Shown here: piece after piece, positions 1 to 8,452 of the stretch
Layout: each line of letters begins with the position of its first letter
Position numbering within the stretch: position 1 is the first letter of the stretch
Assembly (NCBI RefSeq): GCF_034479615.1
Contig: NZ_CP140255.1
Span: 806,001 to 870,000 of the forward strand
Direction of reading: 5' to 3'
DNA length: 64,000 nt
Source: Vreelandella neptunia
GTDB taxonomy: Bacteria; Pseudomonadota; Gammaproteobacteria; Pseudomonadales; Halomonadaceae
Program-made: the position numbers and the translations under genes
The notes under the pieces: model-generated
What the model was told of the DNA's origin: nothing
The model's input: the letters and a program-made list of their open reading frames with translations, nothing else
Databases searched by the model: none

Positions 1-1269
1 AATCGCCGCCAGCATACCCTTATAAAACATCATGGTAATGGCGATGGGATTGTCGCGGCTGGCGAAAAAGGCGGAAAACAGTGTGCCCAGCATCATCGCG
101 ATCATGGCGCTCTGCCAGGCGGTGACGATCCAGAAAGTCGCCAGTAGCGAAAATACTAGCCCTGAGCGAATGGCGTTAATACCGGCGGCGAGGTGATCGC
201 GGTGCCAGGCCAGCGGTGATGAGCGCAGTTTATGGCTCTCCGGGGAGGCAATCGCTTCCCGGGCATCAAGCATGATCATGGCGTGGCCGATCGATTCACG
301 TAGCCCCAACCGCAGACGCCGATCGAGGGGTGCTAAGCTGTTCTCTTCTTCGCTTTCATGAACCCGGTGGCGTAGCGACTGGAGGGCTTTTCTGGCCTCA
401 ACGACCCCTTTGACGTGTTCGGCATCGCGAAAGCCTTTTGCGATCTTGCCCGCGAGTTCGATACTTTGCGGAGCTAGCCGGTCAGCGTGGTCGTGCATCA
501 GTTGGTGCAGCGCTTGCAGGTTGGCGAAAAAGCGCAGCGTGCGGCGGGTTAGCACGTGGGTTGCGCGCACTCGGCCGGGGCCTACCGGGCCTTCAAAGCG
601 GGCGGCCTGGCTGTCGGTTTCCAGCAGGGTTAACGGCACGAGGCTGCTGCGCAGGGCTTTCTGCATCGCTGGAATATCGTCGCTGGCTTCTAAACGCAGG
701 GCGGCATGCTCGAAGGCTTCGTTGATCACGCTGTCGGCCTGAGTAGCCAGGTGCGTGCCCACATGGGATGGCCAGAGCAGTGAGCTAACCAGCATGGCAC
801 AGATAGCGCCTAGCCCCAGCTCGGTAAGGCGCGCCACGGCGATATCGAATATTCCGGCGGGCGAACTGCCGCTGGAGATGACCACGATCAGCATGGCCGT
901 TACGGAGGCCATCAGGCAGCCGTAAGTGTAGTTATTACGCCACAGCGAGCCCACGTAGGTGCACAGCATAATCCAAGCGGTCAGCACGATAAGCGCAGGT
1001 ACGCGGGCCTGAGCGAATAGGGCCATGATCGCGATGCCCGCAACGGCACCAATAAAGGTGCCGACAAGCTGGCAGATGCCTTTCTCTACCACCATGCCAC
1101 TCATGGGGCGGACCTGCAGAAACGCCGCCGACATCAGCGCCCAGTAGGGGCGCTCCAAGTCGAACATCAACGCGATATAGAGAGCGAGCATCATTGCCAG
1201 AGCGGTCTTGATGGCAAACTTGACCGCCGTGGCGTTAGGCGTCAGATAGGTGCTAACAAACGGCGACAT
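1..1269 (-). CDS. FUSC-family (AaeB-like) efflux transporter, 3' end beyond window
   Basis: Inner-membrane component of an aromatic-acid or drug efflux pump of the FUSC/AaeB family. Read from the ATG at 1269, the protein starts MSPFVSTYLTPNATAVKFA and continues open to the window edge, about 423 residues. It shows the N-terminal block of hydrophobic helices typical of FUSC proteins, a cytoplasmic middle part rich in charged helices (about residues 180-350), then a second hydrophobic block beginning near the edge. The gene starts 3 nt after the stop of the HlyD-type gene and follows a DUF1656 gene, the aaeX-aaeA-aaeB order. Family assignment is firm; the substrate is not known. Confidence 0.88.
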   Translation of the reverse strand, partial: MSPFVSTYLTPNATAVKFAIKTALAMMLALYIALMFDLERPYWALMSAAFLQVRPMSGMVVEKGICQLVGTFIGAVAGIAIMALFAQARVPALIVLTAWIMLCTYVGSLWRNNYTYGCLMASVTAMLIVVISSGSSPAGIFDIAVARLTELGLGAICAMLVSSLLWPSHVGTHLATQADSVINEAFEHAALRLEASDDIPAMQKALRSSLVPLTLLETDSQAARFEGPVGPGRVRATHVLTRRTLRFFANLQALHQLMHDHADRLAPQSIELAGKIAKGFRDAEHVKGVVEARKALQSLRHRVHESEEENSLAPLDRRLRLGLRESIGHAMIMLDAREAIASPESHKLRSSPLAWHRDHLAAGINAIRSGLVFSLLATFWIVTAWQSAMIAMMLGTLFSAFFASRDNPIAITMMFYKGMLAAI

Positions 1270-1272
1270 GGG

Positions 1273-2157
1273 TTACTCAGGCTGCTCAGCAGCGTTTCCG
1301 GCAGGGCGGACACGCACGGTTGCCGTCATGCCGACGCTTAGCAGAGTGTCATCAGGGACGTCTTCCAGTGAAATGCGCACCGGAATACGCTGAGCCAGGC
1401 GCACCCAGCTAAAGGTGGGCTCCACTTGCGGTAGCAACTGCTGGTTAAGGGTTGTGTTGCTATCGGCAATGCCTCGGCCAATACCCGCCACTCGGCCCTC
1501 CAGATGGGTGTCGCCGTTCATCAGAATCACATCCACCGGATCGCCCATGTCGATCGACGTCATTTTGGTCTCTTCGAAATAACCCACGACATAGAAGGAG
1601 TTATCCGCGATCAGCGCCATCACCGGCGTGCCGCGATTAGCGTAAGTGCCAGCGGTAAGATGGACATTGAGGATATGGCCGCTAACCGGCGCGGTTATTT
1701 GGGTGCGCGCTAAATCAAGCTGGGCGCTGGCCAGCTCCGCCTGAGCCTGCTGTAAATCAGCGGCGGCAATGCGCGAGTTGATCTGGGCAATCTGCTGGTT
1801 TTCTGCGCTAATCGCACGATTGTTGCTCAACTGGTTACGTCGGCTCTCCTCGGCGCGGCTTAGCTCCAGGGTCGCCTGGCGATGGTCAACCGTGGCCTGG
1901 GCGCTGTCCACCGCCGCTTGGTAACGCGTGTTATCGATCTCAAACAGCGTATCGCCTTGGGCAACCTGATCGGTGTCCACTACTTCAAGTGTGCGTACCC
2001 AGCCAGATACATCGGGGGCAATCGTCACCACTTCCGCATGAACCCGAGCGTCGCGCGTCCAGGGGGTATAGAGGTAGTAGTGCCATAGCCATGCACCGGC
2101 GGCAACGGCAATGGCGACAATAACGAGGGTGAGCAAAATACGGAGCGAAGGGCGCAT
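1273..2157 (-). CDS. HlyD-family periplasmic adaptor (AaeA-like)
   Basis: Membrane-fusion protein linking the FUSC pump to the outer membrane. With the ATG at 2157 it is 294 residues and begins MRPSLRILLTLVIVAIAVAAG, one N-terminal membrane anchor. A biotinyl-lipoyl-like half follows (VVTIAPDVSGWV), then an Ala/Gln-rich coiled-coil hairpin (about residues 80-150), then the second lipoyl half (ITAPVSGHILNV) and a beta-barrel domain. A longer reading frame starts at 2259, but that extension overlaps the upstream DUF1656 gene and would put the anchor inside the chain, so the shorter start is preferred. It sits between a DUF1656 gene and the FUSC gene. Confidence 0.9.
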   Translation of the reverse strand: MRPSLRILLTLVIVAIAVAAGAWLWHYYLYTPWTRDARVHAEVVTIAPDVSGWVRTLEVVDTDQVAQGDTLFEIDNTRYQAAVDSAQATVDHRQATLELSRAEESRRNQLSNNRAISAENQQIAQINSRIAAADLQQAQAELASAQLDLARTQITAPVSGHILNVHLTAGTYANRGTPVMALIADNSFYVVGYFEETKMTSIDMGDPVDVILMNGDTHLEGRVAGIGRGIADSNTTLNQQLLPQVEPTFSWVRLAQRIPVRISLEDVPDDTLLSVGMTATVRVRPAGNAAEQPE

Positions 2158-2180
2158 CGGCGATTCTCTCAAGGGCTGTC

Positions 2181-2399
2181 TTAAGGGCTTTGAAGCAAAA
2201 CAGTAAAAATGAACGTGGTGGCAGCGGTGAGGATGACAAACAATGAAATGTCGAACCACGCCTCGTACCAGAGCGCGTACTCGCCGACCACCCAGTGCAG
2301 TAGTGAACGAATGGTCAGCGTAGCCACAAAGCCGATCAGCGCGTAGATCAACAGAGGGCTTAAGTAGATGCCACCGACAGCAATTTCTTGAACACCCAT
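2181..2399 (-). CDS. DUF1656 small membrane protein (AaeX-like)
   Basis: A 72-residue protein with two predicted membrane helices, starting MGVQEIAVGGIYLSPLLIYA from the ATG at 2399. The motif around GGIYLSP and the closely following WYEAWFD stretch match DUF1656/AaeX proteins, which accompany HlyD and FUSC genes and are usually 65-70 residues long; the upstream in-frame start at 2468 would make it too long. First gene of the three-gene efflux operon. Its molecular role is unknown in the family. Confidence 0.82.
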   Translation of the reverse strand: MGVQEIAVGGIYLSPLLIYALIGFVATLTIRSLLHWVVGEYALWYEAWFDISLFVILTAATTFIFTVLLQSP

Positions 2400-2657
2400 A
2401 ACATCCTTAAGTGGCCTGGAAGTAACGACAATGCGAGGCGCTAAATGGGCTAATGACGTGCCAGACATTTATCCCCTGCCAGTGAAAGTGACTCAGCACC
2501 AGTATAGAGAGCGAGAGCATAGTTTGCCTTATAACGGCGAACGAGGTGTAGGTGCGTGTGCGGTGGCCCTGGTGGGGTTCATTCCCAGCCTTATTCGCGG
2601 GTGTGCTAAAGTGCAGCTTCGTCGTTTTCCTTTGTTTATCCGCTGAATAGTTGACTG

Positions 2658-3113
2658 TTGCCCGTGAGAACAGATAGCCGCCTCTCTCGTATGCTGCATG
2701 TGCTGCTGCACATCGCGCGGGAATCCCAACCGATTACCTCAGAGCAGATTGGTGCCATGCTGGGCACCAATGCTGCCGTGGTGCGGCGCACTATGGCGGG
2801 CCTTCGTAAGGCGGGCTATGTAAAGTCTGAAAAGGGCCACAACGGTGGCTGGCGCATCGCCTGCGATTTGCACAGCGTAACGCTGCTGGATATACACAAC
2901 GCCGTAGGCGGGCCGCGCATTTTCGCCATCGGCACCGACCGTGATAATCCGGACTGCGCGGTAGAGCAGGTGGTTAATGCGGCGCTTTTTGATGCCATGC
3001 GCGAAGCGGAAGCGCTACTGATCGCCCGCTTGGGATCGATCACGCTGGCGGAACTAGCCACTCAGTTTGACGATATTGCGACGCGCAAAGGCTACCAACT
3101 GCCGACGCCTTAA
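2658..3113 (+). CDS. Rrf2-family transcriptional regulator
   Basis: A winged-helix regulator of about 150 residues. It shows the Rrf2 pattern: an N-terminal helix (RMLHVLLHIA), a helix-turn-helix (TSEQIGAMLGTNAAVVRRTMAGLRKAG), then the wing (GHNGGWRIA) and the LLDIHNAVGG segment. The three clustered cysteines used by IscR/NsrR to hold an Fe-S cluster are absent (one Cys in NPDCAV), so it is probably a YwnA-type, cluster-free repressor. The start is uncertain: TTG at 2658 or GTG at 2664. It lies upstream of a thioredoxin-reductase-like gene, a pairing that suggests redox or electrophile sensing; dyads in the intergenic region are candidate operators. Confidence 0.88.
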   Translation: MPVRTDSRLSRMLHVLLHIARESQPITSEQIGAMLGTNAAVVRRTMAGLRKAGYVKSEKGHNGGWRIACDLHSVTLLDIHNAVGGPRIFAIGTDRDNPDCAVEQVVNAALFDAMREAEALLIARLGSITLAELATQFDDIATRKGYQLPTP

Positions 3114-3128
3114 TACTTCACCACCTAC

Positions 3129-3146
3129 CCGATTAACGTTAATCGG
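3129..3146. promoter_or_regulatory. 18-bp perfect palindrome downstream of the Rrf2 gene
   Basis: CCGATTAAC directly abuts its reverse complement GTTAATCGG, with no loop, 15 bp after the Rrf2 stop codon. The lack of a loop and of a T-tract argues against a terminator, so a dimeric regulator site is more likely. The regulator is unknown. Confidence 0.45.
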
Positions 3147-3173
3147 CATTCTCAACATTGCCATTGACCTCTG

Positions 3174-3204
3174 TGTATCTTTTAATGTATCAATAAAAGA
3201 TACA
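3174..3204. promoter_or_regulatory. Candidate Rrf2 operator upstream of the reductase gene
   Basis: An 11-bp perfect inverted repeat, TGTATCTTTTA and TAAAAGATACA, separated by 9 bp that contain a third GTATC half-site. It ends 57 bp before the ATG at 3262, where a promoter would be expected. Rrf2 repressors bind AT-rich dyads of this size, so autoregulation by the neighbouring Rrf2 protein is a reasonable inference. Confidence 0.55.
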
Positions 3205-3261
3205 TGAAATGAGTTTATTCACCATGGGCTTAAAAGGCTGGGTGCACACGGAGGAAGGGCA

Positions 3262-4157
3262 ATGAGTTTTGATGCAGTGGTTATCGGTGGCAGCTACGCA
3301 GGCATGGCGGCAGGGCTAAAGCTGGCCCGAGCAAGGCGGAAAATATTACTGATAGATGCGGGACAGCCCCGCAACCGTTTTGCTTCCCACTCCCATGGTT
3401 TTTTAACCCAGGATGGTGCACCACCCGCAGAGATAGCAGCAGAGGCCCGTAGCCAACTGATGGAGTACCCAACGGTTGAGTGGCGCACGGGGCGGGTGGA
3501 AACCGTAACGGGGGAGCCAGATAACTTCTTGGTGGCACTGGCGGATGGCAGTTCCTATCAAGCACGGCGCATTATTCTGGCCGCGGGTGTCACCGATGAG
3601 CTTCCAGGCTTACCGGGGCTCGCCGAACTATGGGGCAAACGCGTTTTTCACTGTCCGTATTGCCATGGCTATGAGCTGGGCAAAGAGGGGATTGGTGTGC
3701 TGGCAACCTCGGAACTCGCGATGCACCATGGTTTGATGCTGCCCGACTGGGGCGCAACCACTCTGTTTCTTAATGATGCCTTTGAACCCAATGCCGAACA
3801 GCTGGCTCAGCTTAAGGCGCGCGGTACCCATATCGAATATGGCGCAGCAGCACGACTAGACTCCCAAACGGAGGTTGGCGTTGAGCTGGTAATGCAGGAT
3901 GGTCGGGGTTTCCACTGGTGGGCTTATTCGTCGCGCCGCGTATTCACCTTAGCCCGTTAGCGGCTCAATTGGGATGCAAGCTAGAGGAGTCTCCAATGGG
4001 CAGTATCGTCAAAACCGATGCAATGCAGGCTACTTCAATCCCCGGCGTGTCCGCTTGCGGCGACGTAGCGCGTGCTGCGGGCTCTGTCACCTTTGCGGTA
4101 GCCGATGGCGCCATGGCCGGGCTTTCTACACACCGGTCGCTTATGTTTGGGTGTTAA
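3262..4157 (+). pseudogene. Thioredoxin-reductase-like NAD(P)/FAD oxidoreductase, broken by a single-base frameshift
   Basis: The 5' part (from ATG 3262, after a GGAGGAAGGG ribosome site) encodes an FAD-binding fold (VVIGGSYAGMAAGLKLARA) and the redox motif CPYC within HCPYCHGYE, the signature of short TrxR-like enzymes. The frame ends early at 3958-3960. The missing C-terminus (PLVGLFVAPRIHLSP..., then the second FAD motif SACGDVA and VADGAMAG) continues in the +1 frame to the TAA at 4155. Restoring one base in the G/T run at 3905-3911 joins the two parts into the expected protein of about 298 residues. This is either a true pseudogene or a homopolymer sequencing error. Partner of the Rrf2 regulator upstream. 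Confidence 0.85.
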
Positions 4158-4170
4158 GCAAAAGGTTGAT

Positions 4171-4491
4171 CTATGCAGAACCGCCAAGGGGCATGAAGAT
4201 TGCCCCTTGGGGTGCATGAACGAGTTCATTGTTTTGTGGCACTTGCAGCGCCCAGCCCACAGCCCCCAATAAGGAAACCGCCAGAATGGCCATGGCATGA
4301 GGGCTTCGCAAAATAGCGAGTTTGCGAACAAGTGAAAGCACTGGTGCGGATGGCAGTGTAGGCAATTTGGTGTAAAGCCCGCCATAGGCGTCTAACCTGA
4401 GTACTGAAATAAGCCACACCGCGGACTCCCAGCCTAAACGTTCGGCCAGCAGCAGGCTGATAGGCACGCCCAGTACCGTGCCACCGCTGGT
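4171..4491 (-). pseudogene. Fragment of an MFS transporter
   Basis: Reading leftwards from about 4491 the translation TSGGTVLGVPISLLLAERLG then WESAVWLISVL matches the helix 4-5 region of AraJ/PbuE-type MFS exporters, which are about 400 residues long. Only some 70 residues look like MFS sequence; the N-terminal third and all downstream helices are missing, and the frame ends at a TAG at 4171 in unrelated-looking sequence. The fragment abuts a truncated regulator gene on the other strand, so this is a remnant left by a deletion. Unlikely to make a working protein. Confidence 0.6.
4184..4210. other. Perfect stem-loop in decayed region
   Basis: CCAAGGGGC and GCCCCTTGG form a 9-bp stem around a 9-nt loop, 26 bp after the reductase pseudogene. 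There is no clear T-tract on either side. It may be an old terminator for the reductase gene. Confidence 0.4.
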
Positions 4492-4987
4492 TCAAACATT
4501 GATGGACGACCTGCCTACGCGACCTGCGTATATCCTGAACTTGCGCTGGGATGTGCTGGCGTGGAATAGCGCAGCCAATAAGCTGTTCAGCTTCTCTTAC
4601 CATGCACCAGAGCGCCGCAATATGCTGTGGCTGTTATTTACCGACCCTGCCATGCGTCAGCGCTTGTCACCCTGGGAAGCGCAAGTCAGCCAAATGCTAT
4701 CCAGCTTTCGGCGCGACTTTGCCCGAGCGGCGCAAGATCCCGCCATTGATGAGCTGGTTGAAGAGTTATCCAAGGTATCGCCTGAGTTTAAGCAGTTGTG
4801 GAAAACCCAAGAGGTCAACGCGCCTTGCCAAGGTGTGCGTCATCTTTATCTTGAGGGGCTGGGTGAGGTGGCGTTTGAGCACACCACTCTCACCGTCGAT
4901 GAAGAGCGCCACCTACGGCTGGTCTATTATGCCCATAAAGGGAGCGACTCCGAGAGGCAGGTCTTTAATGAGTGGGTAGTGAGCTGA
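4478..4987 (+). pseudogene. 5'-truncated XRE regulator: MmyB-like ligand-binding domain only
   Basis: The 169-residue frame matches the C-terminal ligand-binding half of MmyB-type XRE regulators (PPLVQTLMDDLPTRPAYILN, then LRWDVLAWNSAANKLF, and the terminal VYYAHKGSDSERQVFNEW). These proteins normally begin with a helix-turn-helix of about 80-100 residues, which is absent here. The coding match begins within a few bases of where the MFS fragment on the other strand begins, so the 5' part was lost in the same event. The only start codon is a GTG at 4478 with no recognisable ribosome site. Probably non-functional. Confidence 0.7.
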
Positions 4988-5000
4988 TTGATCTTGGAGG

Positions 5001-5903
5001 TCACCCTTGCAAATACCTACCCGGCAACTGTTCTGCTAGAAACTCCATAAACAGTCGGGTGCGCTGTGAAAGCGTGGTTTGGCGGTAATACACGGCGTTC
5101 ACAGCTTGGGTCTGTATTTCTGTACAGCCGGGTAGTACATCCACCAGTGTGCCGTTGTGACGGGGAGTGATGGTCATAAAGTCGGCCAGGCAAACGATGC
5201 CTTCTCCGGCAATGGCCAGCTCTATTAGCGTACTTCCGCTGGAGGCCGCCAGGGTTGGGGTGATATGTAAGGGTTGGCCATCGGCGCGGCACAGTGGCCA
5301 GCGGTTGAGATGATCGAGCTGACTGAAGCCTAGCAGGCTGTGCTGTTGAAGGTCGTCGATGCTTTGCGGTGCGCCGTGGCGTTCAAGGTAGGCGGGGCTG
5401 GCCAGAAGGCGCAGCGGGCTGTAGCCAAGGAGGCGGGCGTGCAGCGACGAATCTTCAAGCTTGCCAATGCGGATGGCCAAATCAACCCGCTGTTCCAACA
5501 GGTCGACAAAGCGGTCGTGGGTGTCGAGTTCCAGCGTAATACCCGGGTAGCGGGCGCGGAACTCGCCAATCACCGGCACAATCACGAATTGCATAAAGCT
5601 GGGTGCGGCGTTGATCCGTAGCCTGCCTTGAGGCTGATTATGGCGATTCAGCATTGCCTCTTCGGCTTCATTCACGGCGGCTAAAATACGGCGGCAGTGA
5701 CCAAGAAACGTCTCTCCCTCCTCGGTCAGCTCCAAGCGACGAGTAGTTCGGCGCAGCAGGGTAGCGCCGAGTTTTTGCTCCAGGCGGTTGAGCGCACGGC
5801 TAACCCCAGAAACGGTAATGCCAAGCCGTTCGGCGGCACCGGTGATTGAGCCGCTATCGACCACCGTCACAAATGCTTGCTGTTCTTCAAGGGTGCTTTT
5901 CAT
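5001..5903 (-). CDS. LysR-family transcriptional regulator
   Basis: 300 residues with an N-terminal winged helix-turn-helix (GSITGAAERLGITVSGVSRALNRLEQ) and a C-terminal periplasmic-binding-protein-like effector domain (from about residue 90). It resembles the large DmlR/YafC-like group. It is transcribed away from mdaB, with a 200-bp AT-rich divergent region between, so control of the quinone reductase gene is the natural inference; the effector is unknown. Confidence 0.9.
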   Translation of the reverse strand: MKSTLEEQQAFVTVVDSGSITGAAERLGITVSGVSRALNRLEQKLGATLLRRTTRRLELTEEGETFLGHCRRILAAVNEAEEAMLNRHNQPQGRLRINAAPSFMQFVIVPVIGEFRARYPGITLELDTHDRFVDLLEQRVDLAIRIGKLEDSSLHARLLGYSPLRLLASPAYLERHGAPQSIDDLQQHSLLGFSQLDHLNRWPLCRADGQPLHITPTLAASSGSTLIELAIAGEGIVCLADFMTITPRHNGTLVDVLPGCTEIQTQAVNAVYYRQTTLSQRTRLFMEFLAEQLPGRYLQG

Positions 5904-6103
5904 AGAGTGCTGTTCATAACGTGCTTTTCATAAACTTACTGGCTGCCTTAATAGTAAATATCAGAACTGTTGATTTTAAATCAAAAGTGTCTTGCTGAAG
6001 CGTCGCTATTCTTTCGCATGCCTTGAACTCACAATACCGCTCATTAAACGCCATGCCAAAGAATATAAGCATGGATATTAGGCTGTCTTTAGAGGTTTTA
6101 TTG

Positions 6104-6682
6104 ATGAAAATTCTGCTGATTAACGGCGGCAAGGCATTTGCCCACTCTGGCGGTGAACTCAACAATACGTTGCACGGTGTGGCGGTGAGTACGTTGCAGG
6201 AAATGGGCTATGAATTGCGCGAAACGGTGATTGATCAGGGTTATGATCTTGATACCGAGGTGCAGAACTACCTATGGGCGGACACCATTGTGTATCAAAT
6301 GCCTGGTTGGTGGATGGGCGCACCCTGGATTGTGAAGCGCTACATCGATGAGGTGTTTACAGAAGGCCACGGTTCGCTCTACGCCAGCGATGGCCGCAGC
6401 CGCCAAGACCCGACCAAGCAGTACGGCAGTGGTGGCCTGCTGCAGGGCCGTCGCTATATGCTATCGCTGACATGGAACGCGCCTTTGGAAGCGTTCAATG
6501 AGCCTGACAACTTCTTCGAAGGGCGCGGTGTGGATGGTGTCTACTTCTCTTTCCATAAGTCTCAGGAATTTATTGGCTTAGAAGCGTTGCCGACCTTTAT
6601 CGCCAACGATGTAATGAAGATGCCGGATGTCGATCACGATAAAGCGGCTTATCGTAAGCATCTTCACTGCGTACTTGGTTAG
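6104..6682 (+). CDS. mdaB: NADPH:quinone reductase MdaB
   Basis: Flavodoxin-fold FAD enzyme that reduces quinones by two electrons and so avoids semiquinone radicals. From the ATG at 6104 (AGAGG about 9 nt upstream) the protein is 192 residues, close to E. coli MdaB (193), and begins MKILLINGGKAFAHSGGELN. Further family motifs are YQMPGWWMGAPWIVKRYIDEVF, LSLTWNAPLEAFN and the C-terminal FIANDVMKMPD. The upstream in-frame ATG at 6023 would add 27 residues absent from the family. Divergent from a LysR gene. Confidence 0.93.
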   Translation: MKILLINGGKAFAHSGGELNNTLHGVAVSTLQEMGYELRETVIDQGYDLDTEVQNYLWADTIVYQMPGWWMGAPWIVKRYIDEVFTEGHGSLYASDGRSRQDPTKQYGSGGLLQGRRYMLSLTWNAPLEAFNEPDNFFEGRGVDGVYFSFHKSQEFIGLEALPTFIANDVMKMPDVDHDKAAYRKHLHCVLG

Positions 6683-6711
6683 GTTCCGTCGGTTGATTTT
6701 TCTTACAAGCC

Positions 6712-7332
6712 CTAAGTACGACTCAATCGATGGCGAAGTTTAGGCAGTGTACGGGCAATTGGGGGCAGGCGAGTGGACATGATGAGCGCCGAAATAGCGG
6801 CATACATGGCCCACTCCTGCATATCCGCGCGCACTACCCAGAAGAAGTGCAGCAGTACCAGACCCAAAATGGCGTAGGAGAATTTGTGCAGCGGCTTCCA
6901 GCGTTTGCCCAGGCGCTTCATTGCCCAGCGGTTGGATGTGGCGCCCAGCACGGCAAGGCCGATCAGCGCGATCATGCCGACGATGATGTAGGGTCGTTTG
7001 ACGATCTCGCTGCCAAGCAGCGCCCAGTTAAGCCCGAGAATAAACAGCGCGTAGCTGAGCATATGCAGGGTGGCGTAGGCGAGCGTCCATAGGCCCAGTT
7101 GGCGTCGGATCAGCGCAAAGCCTTTCCAGCGGGTGAGCTTGGTCAGTGGGGTAAGGCTGAGCGTGAGCAGCAGCAACCACAGTCCGCCGATGCCGATATT
7201 CAGTAGCAGGTAACGCCCCGGTTCGGGGCCGGCGGCGTTATTGGCTACCTGCCAACTCCAGAACAGCAGCGGTGCTAGCGCGGCCAGAAACACGCCCACG
7301 CGCCATGCTAACCATATACGTGGGCTGGCCAT
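6712..7332 (-). CDS. msrQ: MsrQ, heme-binding membrane subunit of the methionine-sulfoxide reductase system
   Basis: 206-residue integral membrane protein of the ferric-reductase-like (YedZ) family, with about six hydrophobic helices and conserved histidines (ATLHMLSYALF, KPLHKFSYAILGLVLLHFFWV). It passes electrons from the quinone pool or flavin reductase to periplasmic MsrP. Its ATG overlaps the msrP stop codon by one base (position 7332), so the two genes are translationally coupled. It is convergent with mdaB, only 29 bp apart. Confidence 0.93.
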   Translation of the reverse strand: MASPRIWLAWRVGVFLAALAPLLFWSWQVANNAAGPEPGRYLLLNIGIGGLWLLLLTLSLTPLTKLTRWKGFALIRRQLGLWTLAYATLHMLSYALFILGLNWALLGSEIVKRPYIIVGMIALIGLAVLGATSNRWAMKRLGKRWKPLHKFSYAILGLVLLHFFWVVRADMQEWAMYAAISALIMSTRLPPIARTLPKLRHRLSRT

Positions 7333-8348
7333 TAGTAATTTTCCTTCAAATCCATACCCGCATAGAGCTCGGCGACTTCATCGGCGTAACCATTAAACAT
7401 TAGAGTGTCGATGGTGTTGGGGTTGAACAGGCTGTTGGGCAGGCGCCGCTCGGTGGCTTGGCTCCAGCGGGGGTGGTCGACGTTGGGATTCACGTTGGCG
7501 TAGAAGCCGTACTCGTTGGCAGCAATTGCCTGCCAGGAGTTAACCGGCTGCTCTTCCACCAGCGATATCCGCACAATCGACTTGATGCTTTTGAAGCCGT
7601 ATTTCCAGGGTACGACTAGCCGCAGGGGGGCGCCGTTTTGGTTGGGTAGCTCGCGGCCATACATGCCCATAGCCAGTATCGTCAGCGGGTGCATGGCTTC
7701 GTCCAGGCGTAGGCCTTCCACATAGGGCCAGTCGATGATCGAAAACGAGGAGCGCTGCCCGCGCATTTGCTCTGGATCCACCAGGGTTTCAAAGCGTACG
7801 TATTTGGCTTTGCTGGTAGGGTCGGCGCGTTTGATGATATCGGCCAGCGGAATACCCAGCCAGGGAATCACCATCGACCATGCCTCAACGCAGCGCAAGC
7901 GGTAAATGCGCTCTTCAAACTGTGAGGGCTTGGCGAAGTCCTCCAGGGCAAAGCGCCCGCCGTTATTGACTTCGCCATCGACCACCACGCTCCAGGGTTG
8001 GGTTTCCAGACTGCCAGCATGGCGTGCAGGGTCGCCCTTGTCGGTGCCGAACTCGAAAAAGTTGTTGTAGCCACTGGCGTCGTCAAAGGGGGCGATTTTG
8101 TCCTTGTCAGGGTTACTAGGAGTGATGGCGCGCCACTCGGTCTCGCTGATTTTCTCCTTTAGCCACGCGGGTGCATCGCCTTCGGGTACATCGGAGTAGT
8201 CTTCATTGGCGTGCACGTGGCCGGATAGGGCGAGCCCTGCGCCTAGGCCTGCCATGCCGCCCATAAAGCGCCGCCGGGAGAGGTAGATGGATTCCGGTGT
8301 GACATCGGATTCGTGTAAGTCACTGGGTTTGGCAATCTTAATGAGCAT
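7332..8348 (-). CDS. msrP: MsrP, periplasmic molybdopterin methionine-sulfoxide reductase
   Basis: Mo-molybdopterin enzyme that repairs oxidised methionine in envelope proteins. 338 residues. A Tat signal with SRRRFMGG lies at about residues 24-31, followed by a hydrophobic stretch ending in HVHA. The molybdenum-ligand cysteine lies in LRCVEAWSMVIPWLG. Other family motifs are HPLTILAMGMYG and RLVVPWKYGFKSIKSI. First gene of the msrPQ operon. A long dyad at 8385-8415, just upstream, is a candidate operator. Confidence 0.95.
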   Translation of the reverse strand: MLIKIAKPSDLHESDVTPESIYLSRRRFMGGMAGLGAGLALSGHVHANEDYSDVPEGDAPAWLKEKISETEWRAITPSNPDKDKIAPFDDASGYNNFFEFGTDKGDPARHAGSLETQPWSVVVDGEVNNGGRFALEDFAKPSQFEERIYRLRCVEAWSMVIPWLGIPLADIIKRADPTSKAKYVRFETLVDPEQMRGQRSSFSIIDWPYVEGLRLDEAMHPLTILAMGMYGRELPNQNGAPLRLVVPWKYGFKSIKSIVRISLVEEQPVNSWQAIAANEYGFYANVNPNVDHPRWSQATERRLPNSLFNPNTIDTLMFNGYADEVAELYAGMDLKENY

Positions 8349-8384
8349 TGGGTGCCTCCACTCGCGATGGATAAGATGTTATAG

Positions 8385-8415
8385 CTGTGACCATCTTGTA
8401 CAAGATTTATCACAG
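8385..8415. promoter_or_regulatory. Nested palindrome with TTGTACAA core upstream of msrP
   Basis: A 14-bp perfect palindrome ATCTTGTACAAGAT (8393-8406) is framed by a second inverted pair, CTGTGA (8385) and TCACAG (8410). It lies 37 bp upstream of the msrP ATG and 38 bp beyond the stop of the histidine-kinase gene. There is no T-tract. The same CTTGTACAAG core occurs upstream of the Pmp3 gene at 30054-30065. Confidence 0.5.
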
Positions 8416-8452
8416 AAAATTCGCAAAGTTATTACGTTTTTTAAACGTCGCT

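Noticed and set aside
410..742. Plus-strand frames of 95-110 codons over the start of the window
   Set aside because: They lie antisense to the FUSC transporter gene, show no ribosome site and read as Arg/Ser/Ala-rich shadow sequence.
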